Shown one piece after another: positions 41,979 through 49,592 of a DNA stretch of 64,000 nt. Source of the stretch: Saprospiraceae bacterium (GTDB lineage: Bacteria; Bacteroidota; Bacteroidia; Chitinophagales; Saprospiraceae); NCBI GenBank assembly GCA_019638455.1, contig JAHBTU010000002.1, positions 406,501 through 470,500 on the forward strand. Reading direction: 5' to 3'. The stretch's first letter is position 1, and each line of letters opens with the position of its first letter. Made by a program: the position numbers and the translations under genes. The notes beneath the pieces were generated by a model, which worked only from the letters and a program-made list of their open reading frames with translations, was not told the DNA's origin and did no database searches.

Positions 41979-44138
41979 TTATTTATCCGGGCAGGTTAGC
42001 CCGTCATCGGCTTGTCCGTTGCAGTCATTGTCCATTTTGTCGCATATTTCTGGGGCGCCAGGATGGACTGTGGGGTTGGTATCGTCGCAATCCTCGTAAC
42101 TGAAATACCCGTCGCGGTCGCGGTCTTGATAAAAAAAGTTTCGGGCGAGTTGGAAGGCCGCCGCGCCCGTTTTGGCGCCGATGAGACGGCCCGGTATGTC
42201 GTCGAACGGAGGGTTGGTGCCGGCCCAGATGCGCGACAGGCTTGCTTGGTCGGCGGCATCGCGGTAGGTGGCCCATTGAAGAGTGACATCCACGCTCGGG
42301 CCTTTTTCCAAGTGCAGGAAGTTGCTATCAGCCTTGACGGGGAATTCGCCCAGCCCGCCGGGAAAATAGGCATCCCCGGTCAGCAGGAGCAGTGCCACGG
42401 CTGCCGAGTGAGAGAAGGCGGAATGTTCGGAAACGTAGCCGGGATATGGAGGCGTGATGAAAGTTTTGGGCTGATAGGGAAACCAGTTTTCGGCCAGTAT
42501 CCACCCGGCACCCGCCGTTTGGGTGGCTGGGTCTGTCACCGAAAACGGTCCTTTCCATGCGTACAATTTGATTTTGCCGACGTTTTCCTTTTGGGTGCCA
42601 GCCAGCGGGTCGTTTTTAGTCACCAATTCTATCCGCCCGGGTAGCAGCGGGATGCCTGCCGGGTTGTACGCCGGAAGCCCGGGGTCGGAGCTTTGGCCAA
42701 GGCCAGCCAAGTAGCGCAACGCCGAGACGGGTCGTATGCCGTCGTACCGACGCTTGATGCTCCACGTTGCTATGGCCGCATCGTGCAACGCACTGCCGAG
42801 CACAAAGTATGCCTTGACATCCCATTCCAAATCGTTCATGAGGCGACCTTTGCCGTTGAATTTTTTGACCAGACCGGGCTGGTCGCTGATGTGGTTCAAC
42901 ATGGCGAACCAGTGTCCCGCGATGGTTTCCTTGTTCGGCCCTTCATCCCAAAACCGCGCGGCCACACGAATAAAGTCGCCTCGCGGCACGATTTGGGGTT
43001 CGTAAGGCTGCCCCGTGCGAGGGTTTGTTTTGTGGCCACCTCCCGCGTCGCGCCCGGTTTCCATGTTGTAAAAATCGCGTAGTTCGCTCAGGTTTTTCGG
43101 GTAATGCTGCACGTTGCCGATGCTGCGCGGCGACACATCCCATTGCACCCCGTCGCTGGGGTCAAGGTAAGCAGACCAAGCGGCTACCAAGGCAAAGTTC
43201 CATGCATAGTCCGGCGAGGCGCCGCCGCCTTTGCTCGCATTCAAACGCGGCAGAAAATCGGTGCCGGGGTCGAGATAGACCCGATGCTGTTTTCCATCGC
43301 GTTGGTAAATGCTCATGTCCTGTCTGTGCAGGGCAAAGGGGTGCACTTGTCCCCAATCTGGGCACTGGAAGGCTTGGGTGGACGTGACTGGGCGGCCACT
43401 TGGGTCTGTGGAGCCGACATATTCGATGAGCGGCTTGCCCCCGCATTTGCACTCCAGCATTTTGTGGCCATCCTGCTCGATGGCGATGTTCATTTTGAGG
43501 GGCTGCCAGCCGTTCGGCTCCGACAGCGCCGAGGTGCCGGGAGCCGTGATGTCCAAAGGTGGGTTCACGGTCTGATAAGATTGGTTCCTGTAGTTGCCTT
43601 GCTCGTTTATCTCGTCCTGCTGGCCCATTTGAAGAATGCAATGTGCCAAATAGGAGCCTAAAGCTGCGGGCGAACCTGACTCGTAATTGGAAGAATAGTC
43701 CCGAAAATTGTACCCATGTTTTTTCATAAGGTCCTGAAATCTGCCCAATGCCCCGCCGCTGCTCGGCGAAAGGGTGTAGCGAGCCATGAGCAGTCTGTAC
43801 GCGGCAAAACTCATCGCTTCTTTTCGGGCGGCTTCAATGTCTTTCGGTACGGGTATTTCCTTGCATGGGCAGGTGAAGCCTCCAACTGTTTTGCCAAGCA
43901 GGTAGGTCTCGGCTTCGGAGTCGTAGGCTGCCCAGCTGTCATAAAGAGCGATGGAAAAATGAAAGAGATTTCGGGCTTGCACTGGTGGCCGAGCGAGGTC
44001 TTCCCTGATTGTTTGAAGCAGAGCCTCATTCCATTCGCGTGCTATGGAATGTTGAGCGGCGAGTATTTTTGGAAAAAACACTAAACAAACGAACACGAGC
44101 AGTCGTGCAAATGGCAGTTGGTGAATCTTGAACAGCAT
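41979..44138 (-). CDS. Vanadium-dependent haloperoxidase/PAP2-like secreted protein with MopE-type C-terminus
   Basis: 719 residues from ATG 44138, signal peptide (MLFKIHQLPFARLLVFVCLV...LAAQ). The body matches vanadium haloperoxidase-like proteins: REWNEALLQTIREDLARPPV, NLFHFSIALYDSWAAYD, DAAIATWSIKRRYDGIRPVSALRY, and the phosphate/vanadate-site YPGYVSEHSAFSHSAAVALLLL. The C-terminus is a calcium-type Cys repeat (DRDGYFSYEDCDDTNPTVHP, ICDKMDNDCNGQADDG) of the MopE kind. Haloperoxidase activity is inferred from family; the acid-phosphatase branch is the alternative. Confidence 0.85.
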   Translation of the reverse strand: MLFKIHQLPFARLLVFVCLVFFPKILAAQHSIAREWNEALLQTIREDLARPPVQARNLFHFSIALYDSWAAYDSEAETYLLGKTVGGFTCPCKEIPVPKDIEAARKEAMSFAAYRLLMARYTLSPSSGGALGRFQDLMKKHGYNFRDYSSNYESGSPAALGSYLAHCILQMGQQDEINEQGNYRNQSYQTVNPPLDITAPGTSALSEPNGWQPLKMNIAIEQDGHKMLECKCGGKPLIEYVGSTDPSGRPVTSTQAFQCPDWGQVHPFALHRQDMSIYQRDGKQHRVYLDPGTDFLPRLNASKGGGASPDYAWNFALVAAWSAYLDPSDGVQWDVSPRSIGNVQHYPKNLSELRDFYNMETGRDAGGGHKTNPRTGQPYEPQIVPRGDFIRVAARFWDEGPNKETIAGHWFAMLNHISDQPGLVKKFNGKGRLMNDLEWDVKAYFVLGSALHDAAIATWSIKRRYDGIRPVSALRYLAGLGQSSDPGLPAYNPAGIPLLPGRIELVTKNDPLAGTQKENVGKIKLYAWKGPFSVTDPATQTAGAGWILAENWFPYQPKTFITPPYPGYVSEHSAFSHSAAVALLLLTGDAYFPGGLGEFPVKADSNFLHLEKGPSVDVTLQWATYRDAADQASLSRIWAGTNPPFDDIPGRLIGAKTGAAAFQLARNFFYQDRDRDGYFSYEDCDDTNPTVHPGAPEICDKMDNDCNGQADDGLTCPDK

Positions 44139-44216
44139 GGATGTCCGGCAGGATGAGTTTGTGGCTGAAAACTTTGGGCTGGCAGAAAACCAGTCGGCTG
44201 GGAACATAAGTCTAAT

Positions 44217-44320
44217 TATACCTTGATTCGTCGGGATTGGTCAGATGTTCATGATTAATCTCCTTGATTTTGAACAGATTGCGCCATTATCCATGCCCAA
44301 AACTTGACGGCGCGAGGTAT
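44217..44320 (+). repeat. Dispersed 105-bp repeat, copy 3
   Basis: Opens TATACCTTGATTCG and closes GGCGCGAGGTAT, so the two ends are 7-base inverted repeats (TATACCT/AGGTATA-like). Core GATTTTGAACAGATTGCG...CCATGCCCAAAACTTG. Upstream of the haloperoxidase-like gene. Confidence 0.75.
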
Positions 44321-44390
44321 GTTTCGGTGGGTGAAGGTAGAAAGCGGCGGCATTTTTTTTGCCAACAATCTGTCATTCCGACGCAATAAG

Positions 44391-44568
44391 TTATACCCAG
44401 ATTAAAGAGGATTTGAACCTGCCCGTTGGCAAGGCAGGGATTTCCTTGATTGATTTGTATGATTTTCAAAGGATTGCGAGCGCCGTTCGTCCAAAACCAC
44501 CTTGTCAGACCCTGTATTCAGGGGCTTGCCCGGCCAAGTGGAAGCGGACGAGGCTGATTTGCGTTGAC
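44391..44568 (+). repeat. Dispersed 178-bp repeat, copy 2
   Basis: Inverted partner of 35851-36027, about 94% identical by eye. It lies between two copies of the 105-bp repeat. The reading frame YTQIKEDLNLPVGKAGISLI is open but has no start or support as a gene. Confidence 0.8.
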
Positions 44569-44654
44569 TAATGGATTGTCGTTCTCCTCCGCCATCCAAC
44601 GGAAAAGAATGGCAACTCAGCCAAGTACGATTCTGCTTCTTTCTGTAAAGATTT

Positions 44655-44765
44655 TACACCTTGACTTGCGGTGATTTGGCAGATGACGGACGATGTTTGA
44701 TGTTCTCTACTTTTGAACAGATTGCGCTATCAACCATGCCCAAAATTGGGCGGCGCGAAGAATAA
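44655..44765 (+). repeat. Dispersed 105-bp repeat, copy 4 (more diverged)
   Basis: Core TTTTGAACAGATTGCGCTAT, CCATGCCCAAAATTGGGCGG and CGCGAAGAATA; the 5' half is weaker (ACACCTTGACTTGCGG). It ends 17 bp before the 3' end of the lipoprotein gene at 44782. Confidence 0.65.
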
Positions 44766-44781
44766 TGTCTTTTCTCTGGCG

Positions 44782-45579
44782 CTACAGCTCCCCTCCCGTC
44801 GTCCAACACTTGACGGTCAATGGCTGCTGCTGGTCGTTCCGGTAATTTTGCAGCAAACCTTTGAGAGAATCGGGAGACGATAAGAGACGGCGGACGAACA
44901 CGCTTGCCGCTTCCGCCGGGGAGATGCGCCCGTGCAGTGAAATCACGCCAGTGCCCGATATGGTGAAGTAACTGTAAAAACCCGGTGCGAGGTCGTTTTC
45001 AGCGGTAAGTGTTTTCAGGTCTGTGAGAAATTTGTCGGCTATCGGCATCGAAGGCTCATCGGGCGTGGCTGCGTAACCCCAAATGATGCCGTCTGGCAGG
45101 TGTTTCAGTACATAGTTTTGGACTTCAACCCCCTGGGGATTTGGTAGGGACAATACATAGCGCCCATTTTCGACTTGAAGTGTTCCATTGTTCACGATTA
45201 CATCGCGCAAAGAGAGGCTAAACGGGTAGGTGCCATCGTCCAGATGGCCGAGCGGAATGAATTGCTTGGCGGTGGCAGAGTCGCCCACACATGGGGAAGG
45301 TCGCTGCACGCCCAAAATCGTCACCTCGATACGCCCGCCCAACAAGGCCACGCTGGCATCAATGCCAAAGCCGGGACACTCGAATTTTGCCATGCTCTCC
45401 ACCCAAAGGCCAAAAGTTGGGGTGCCGTCGGTGGGCGCGCGGTCTTGAAAAACATCTACCCTGTATTCAGGCGGGATAGTCACCACCACGTCTTTGTCAT
45501 CCTCGATTCGGCAGGCAGCTATCAACGACACCAAAATGCCGAGCAGCAACGGCAAACGTAGGCAATGCAAATTTCTCAT
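44782..45579 (-). CDS. Hypothetical lipoprotein
   Basis: 265 residues. Lipobox LIAAC with Cys23 after a hydrophobic signal (LRLPLLLGILVSLIAAC), then a mostly beta-type exported domain (VVVTIPPEYRVDVFQDRAP, GGRIEVTILGV, GTLQVENGRYVLSLP) and a helical C-terminus (ISPAEAASVFVRRLLSSPDS). No family recognised. Probably attached to the outer or inner membrane. It is divergent from the YceI gene across a 150-bp gap. Confidence 0.75.
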   Translation of the reverse strand: MRNLHCLRLPLLLGILVSLIAACRIEDDKDVVVTIPPEYRVDVFQDRAPTDGTPTFGLWVESMAKFECPGFGIDASVALLGGRIEVTILGVQRPSPCVGDSATAKQFIPLGHLDDGTYPFSLSLRDVIVNNGTLQVENGRYVLSLPNPQGVEVQNYVLKHLPDGIIWGYAATPDEPSMPIADKFLTDLKTLTAENDLAPGFYSYFTISGTGVISLHGRISPAEAASVFVRRLLSSPDSLKGLLQNYRNDQQQPLTVKCWTTGGEL

Positions 45580-45683
45580 TGAAAATGGTTTTGGAAAAAG
45601 CCGATTAAAGAACGCAGCAAACCTGCAAGTGCTGCCCGTACATGAATTTTTTTGTCGAAGTTACTGCCAAAAGCCGCAACCCG

Positions 45684-45710
45684 TACCTTTGCACTTCTTT
45701 TTTGTGCAAA
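45684..45710 (+). promoter_or_regulatory. -7 box and overlapping dyad upstream of the YceI gene
   Basis: TACCTTTG (45684-45691), 38 bases before the ATG. It overlaps a dyad TTTGCAC / GTGCAAA (45688-45694, 45704-45710), which could be an operator. Confidence 0.45.
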
Positions 45711-45729
45711 TGTTATTTCAAGACATACC

Positions 45730-46431
45730 ATGATGCGCGTTTTAAAATTGACCACCCTTGCGATATTGAGCGTAATAGCCTTGATTTCTTGCAAAAACGA
45801 TTCAAAACCAACTCGTGAACCCATTGCCACCCCCGTATCGAAACCCGACACCGTACGCCTGTCTGCCATACCCACCGAAGGAGCCGCCACTTATTCCATC
45901 ACCGATGGGGTGGTGACCTGGCTGGGCAAACGAACCATCGGCAATCGGCACACAGGGACCTTGAATGTGTCAAGCGGAGAATTAAAGGTGAATCAAGGAC
46001 ATTTATTGAGTGGCAAAATAACCCTTGACATGACCTCCATCAATGTCAACAATATAAAAGACCCGGGAGCCAAGGCCGACCTTGAGTCACACTTGAAAGA
46101 CTCCGATTTTTTTGAAGTGAAAAAATACCCAATAGGCGAATTTGTGTTCGACGAAGTGTTGCCCGGCAACTTGTCTGATTTCAATTGGGTGGTCAGTGGG
46201 CAGCTCACGCTGAAGGACATAACCCACCCTGTGAACATTCCGCTCAAACTGACCATCAGCAACGATGAATTGAAAGCGCAGTCGGCCAATTTCGCCATCA
46301 ATCGAACCAAGTGGGGGCTCAATTTCCAATCAGGCTTGCTTGGCACAGCTAAAGACAAAGTCATAGAGGACATCGTGCCGCTTTCATTCACGGTCACGGC
46401 CAAAAGAATAAAAATCGAACCACATCACTGA
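45730..46431 (+). CDS. YceI-family lipoprotein
   Basis: 233 residues from ATG 45730. Lipobox SVIALISC, then a YceI lipocalin-like domain: YSITDGVVTWLGKR, HTGTLNVSSGELKV, SGKITLDMTSI, FEVKKYPIGEFVFDEV, VSGQLTLKDITHPVNIPL, FAINRTKWGLNF. YceI proteins bind isoprenoid-type lipids in the periplasm; lipoprotein forms are common in Bacteroidota. proS starts 9 bp after the stop, so the two may share a transcript. Confidence 0.9.
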   Translation: MMRVLKLTTLAILSVIALISCKNDSKPTREPIATPVSKPDTVRLSAIPTEGAATYSITDGVVTWLGKRTIGNRHTGTLNVSSGELKVNQGHLLSGKITLDMTSINVNNIKDPGAKADLESHLKDSDFFEVKKYPIGEFVFDEVLPGNLSDFNWVVSGQLTLKDITHPVNIPLKLTISNDELKAQSANFAINRTKWGLNFQSGLLGTAKDKVIEDIVPLSFTVTAKRIKIEPHH

Positions 46432-46440
46432 CGAAAAAAC

Positions 46441-47910
46441 ATGGCAAAAGAAATAACGCCCCGCTCGGAAAACTACTCAAAGTGGTATCTGGACATTGTG
46501 CACAAAGCTAAACTGGCCGAAAACGCGGAAGAAGTGTATGGCTGCATGGTCATCAGACCCAATGGCTACGGAATATGGGAAAGAATGCGCGACGCGCTAG
46601 ATGCCATGTTCAAGGACACGGGTCATGTGAATGCCTATTTCCCGCTGTTCATCCCCAAGCGTTTTTTGAGCAAAGAGGCGGCGCACGTCGAAGGCTTTGC
46701 CAAGGAATGTGCCGTCGTGACGCATTACCGCTTGAAAAACGACCCCGATGGCAATGGGGTTATCGTTGACCCAGAGGCTAAATTGGCGGAGGAGCTCATC
46801 GTGCGCCCCACCTCCGAAACCATCATCTGGAATGCTTATCGCAATTGGATACAAAGCTACCGCGACCTGCCCATCCTTATCAACCAATGGGCCAACGTGG
46901 TGCGCTGGGAAATGCGCACACGCCCGTTTTTGCGCACGGCGGAGTTTCTCTGGCAAGAAGGTCACACCGCTCATGCCTCAGCCGAAGAAGCGATGAGCGA
47001 AACGCGGCTGATTCTCGACATCTATGCCCGCTTTGCGGAAGAGTGGATGGCCATGCCCGTCATAAAAGGAGTCAAGACCCCCAACGAACGATTTGCTGGC
47101 GCCGACGAGACGTTTTGCATAGAGGCGCTCATGCAGGACGGAAAGGCTTTGCAAGCAGGCACCTCCCACTTTTTGGGACAAAATTTTGCCAAAGCTTTCG
47201 ATGTCTATTTTCTTAACAAAGACAACCAACAAGAACACGTCTGGGCCACTTCGTGGGGAGTGAGCACACGGCTCATTGGCGGCCTTATCATGACCCACTC
47301 AGACGACGACGGGCTGGTGCTGCCGCCCAAACTCGCGCCCACACAGGTCGTCATTGTGCCAATTCCGAAGCCCTCCCCAGATCTTACGGAAGCCGCCGAC
47401 CGCATCGCCACCCAACTTCGCGCCAAAGGGATTCGGGTCTCCATTGACAACGACGACCAGAATCGCCCCGGCTTCAAATTCGCTGAATACGAAATGGTAG
47501 GCATTCCCGTGCGTCTTGGGCTTGGGCAGCGCGACTTGGCTACCGGGCAAATAGAAGTGGCTCGCCGCGACACCAAGGAAAAGTCCAGCGTTCCGCTCGA
47601 TGGCATAGGAGACTACATCGCTCGACTGCTCGACGAGATTCAGCAGAATCTTTTCGACCGCGCCAAAACCTATCGCGACACGCATATCACGAAAGCAGAC
47701 TCTTTGGCCGAAATGGAAGATATTTTGGAAAACAAAGGCGGCTTTGTCCATGCGCATTGGGATGGCACTACCGAGACAGAATTGCAGATAAAAGAGCGTA
47801 CGAAGGCGACCATTCGGTGCATCCCGTTGGACTGGCCTGATGAGGCAGGCCAATGCGTCCTGACTGGCAAGCCCAGTGAGCGACGGGTGCTGTTTGCAAG
47901 AGCCTATTGA
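46441..47910 (+). CDS. proS: Prolyl-tRNA synthetase (short, archaeal/eukaryotic-type)
   Basis: 489 residues, class II synthetase charging tRNA-Pro. Motifs: [36 protein letters not shown], motif 2 region [46 protein letters not shown], motif 3 region [19 protein letters not shown], followed by an anticodon-binding domain and the C-terminal zinc-type extension. It lacks the bacterial ProX-like editing insertion, typical of Bacteroidota. Confidence 0.95.
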   Translation: MAKEITPRSENYSKWYLDIVHKAKLAENAEEVYGCMVIRPNGYGIWERMRDALDAMFKDTGHVNAYFPLFIPKRFLSKEAAHVEGFAKECAVVTHYRLKNDPDGNGVIVDPEAKLAEELIVRPTSETIIWNAYRNWIQSYRDLPILINQWANVVRWEMRTRPFLRTAEFLWQEGHTAHASAEEAMSETRLILDIYARFAEEWMAMPVIKGVKTPNERFAGADETFCIEALMQDGKALQAGTSHFLGQNFAKAFDVYFLNKDNQQEHVWATSWGVSTRLIGGLIMTHSDDDGLVLPPKLAPTQVVIVPIPKPSPDLTEAADRIATQLRAKGIRVSIDNDDQNRPGFKFAEYEMVGIPVRLGLGQRDLATGQIEVARRDTKEKSSVPLDGIGDYIARLLDEIQQNLFDRAKTYRDTHITKADSLAEMEDILENKGGFVHAHWDGTTETELQIKERTKATIRCIPLDWPDEAGQCVLTGKPSERRVLFARAY

Positions 47911-48021
47911 GCATTCATTATGTGCTGTTCAGGCTATGATTTCAACACTACTTTTTTAAATAAAGGCTTGGATATCAACCGCCAGAAAACCTCAACTCTT
48001 AATTCATGTAAACAACCATCC

Positions 48022-48417
48022 ATGACCGCCACTGTCCAATATCTCGGCGACCTCCGCACCAAATGTGTCCACCTTCGGTCAGGTCAAGCCTTTGTCACCG
48101 ATGCCCCACCCGACAATCAAGGCAAGGGCGAGGCATTTTCGCCCACCGACCTGTGCGCCACTTCATTGGCCACTTGCATCCTGACAACGATGGCCATTCG
48201 TGCCCGGGACCTCGATATCATGGGCGCGAACGCCGAAGTCAACAAAATCATGTCTGCCGACCCACGTCGGATTAGCCGCATTGAGGTGAAAATCAAGATG
48301 CCGAAAAACAATTTTTCGGACAAAGACAAAAAGGTATTGGAAGCCATTGCCCGCACCTGCCCCGTGGCACTTAGCCTTTCAGAAAAAATCGAGCAGGTAA
48401 TTGCTCTCGAATGGTGA
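48022..48417 (+). CDS. OsmC-family protein
   Basis: 131 residues from ATG 48022 (the frame opens at 47920 but that part is a repeat-like leader). OsmC/Ohr fold: GEAFSPTDLCATSLATCILTTM with the resolving-site cysteines Cys44 and Cys52, and ARTCPVALSLSEKIEQV with the second catalytic Cys. Reduces organic hydroperoxides. Both ends of the gene carry a short TTCAGGC...TGATTT repeat (47928, 48520). Confidence 0.88.
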   Translation: MTATVQYLGDLRTKCVHLRSGQAFVTDAPPDNQGKGEAFSPTDLCATSLATCILTTMAIRARDLDIMGANAEVNKIMSADPRRISRIEVKIKMPKNNFSDKDKKVLEAIARTCPVALSLSEKIEQVIALEW

Positions 48418-48519
48418 GATTGAACACTAGCGTTGGGAGCCAGTCTGCTCGACGCTCAAAACAAAATTCACAATTCAAGCGAATTAGGGGTTGGGGTAAA
48501 ATGCTGAAAACGTGTGCTA

Positions 48520-48570
48520 TTTAGGCAGTGATTTGAAATAGCCGCCTGCTTGAATGCTTAAACATCAACC
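48520..48570. repeat. Short TTCAGGC-type repeat
   Basis: The string TTAGGCAGTGATTTGAAAT followed by GCCGCCTG and a TGAATGCTTAA tail is related to 28108-28155 (TTCAGGCTGTGATTTCAAAT, then CGCCTGAATAGCTTA) and to 47928-47946. The ends AGGC / GCCT are inverted. Function unknown. Confidence 0.45.
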
Positions 48571-48624
48571 ACTAAATAGGTTCAGCCACTAATTTGCACA
48601 ATTCACTTTTCTCGTTTTGGGCTG

Positions 48625-49494
48625 TCACTTGATGAGTTTAAGCAGGCTCAACAGATACTCTCCATAACCGCTTTTCAAATATTTCTGTCCCAAATGTTCG
48701 AGGCCAACGTCGTCAATGAAGCCCATTTCCCAAGCAATTTCCTCTATGCAGCCGATTTTTAACCCCTGACGCGCTTCGATGGCCTGCACAAATTGACCAG
48801 CCTGCATGAGTGATTCGTGAGTGCCCGTGTCGAGCCAAGCATATCCGCGGCCCATCACGCGGACTTCGAGATTGTTCCGCTCCAAATAATGCCTGTTGAC
48901 ATCTGTGATTTCGTACTCCCCACGAGGGCTTGGCTTCAAGTTTTTAGCCACTTCCACCACGCTGTTATCATAGAAATAAAGCCCCGGCACGGCATAGTGG
49001 CTCTTTGGCTGTTTGGGTTTTTCCTCAATGCTGATGGCTTTGAATTGTTTGTCGAACTCCACCACGCCATACCGTTCGGGGTCGGCCACCTGATAAGCGA
49101 AGATGATGCCGCCGTTAGGATTGGAGCAAGAACGCACCATTTCGCCCAAACCCGCTCCATAAAAGATGTTGTCGCCCAATATCAGTGAAGCGGAATCTTT
49201 GCCGATGAATTGTTCGCCGAGTACAAAGGCTTGCGCCAGACCGTTGGGGGTGTGCTGTTCGACGTAAGAGAAGCTCATGCCCAATGCGCTGCCATCGCCA
49301 AAAAGCTGTTGGAATTTTGGCAAGTCATAAGGCGTAGAGATAATCAGCACATCGCGGATGCCCGCCAGCATAAGCGTGCTGAGAGGATAATAAATCATCG
49401 GTTTGTCGTAAACGGGCATGAGCTGTTTGCTCACGGCGAGCGTCAACGGGTAGAGCCGGGTGCCAAGTCCGCCGGCGAGGATAATACCTTTCAT
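48625..49494 (-). CDS. rfbA: Glucose-1-phosphate thymidylyltransferase
   Basis: 289 residues. RfbA makes dTDP-glucose from glucose 1-phosphate and dTTP, the first step to dTDP-rhamnose and related surface sugars. Signature [74 protein letters not shown] and [13 protein letters not shown]. Length is typical of the short (RmlA) class. No rfbB/C/D genes are adjacent. It follows infB on the same strand but beyond a strong terminator. Confidence 0.95.
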   Translation of the reverse strand: MKGIILAGGLGTRLYPLTLAVSKQLMPVYDKPMIYYPLSTLMLAGIRDVLIISTPYDLPKFQQLFGDGSALGMSFSYVEQHTPNGLAQAFVLGEQFIGKDSASLILGDNIFYGAGLGEMVRSCSNPNGGIIFAYQVADPERYGVVEFDKQFKAISIEEKPKQPKSHYAVPGLYFYDNSVVEVAKNLKPSPRGEYEITDVNRHYLERNNLEVRVMGRGYAWLDTGTHESLMQAGQFVQAIEARQGLKIGCIEEIAWEMGFIDDVGLEHLGQKYLKSGYGEYLLSLLKLIK

Positions 49495-49532
49495 GCGTGG
49501 TGTTTTTTACTGACCGTAGGTGGTTTTTGGGC

Positions 49533-49564
49533 AAAAAAAACGCCTTCGTCGTTAGCGAAGGCGT
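49533..49564 (-). terminator. Intrinsic terminator after infB
   Basis: Minus strand ACGCCTTCG / CGAAGGCGT stem (49540-49564) followed by eight T, 28 bp past the infB stop. It separates infB from rfbA. Confidence 0.87.
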
Positions 49565-49592
49565 CTATGATATGAGCGTTTTTTTAGCGTAG

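Noticed and set aside
44359..44571. The 60-70 codon frames in the two 178-bp repeats as genes
   Set aside because: No start codon or promoter is shared, and the frame's conservation is expected from the high nucleotide identity. I keep it as a repeat and raise the frame only as an open question.
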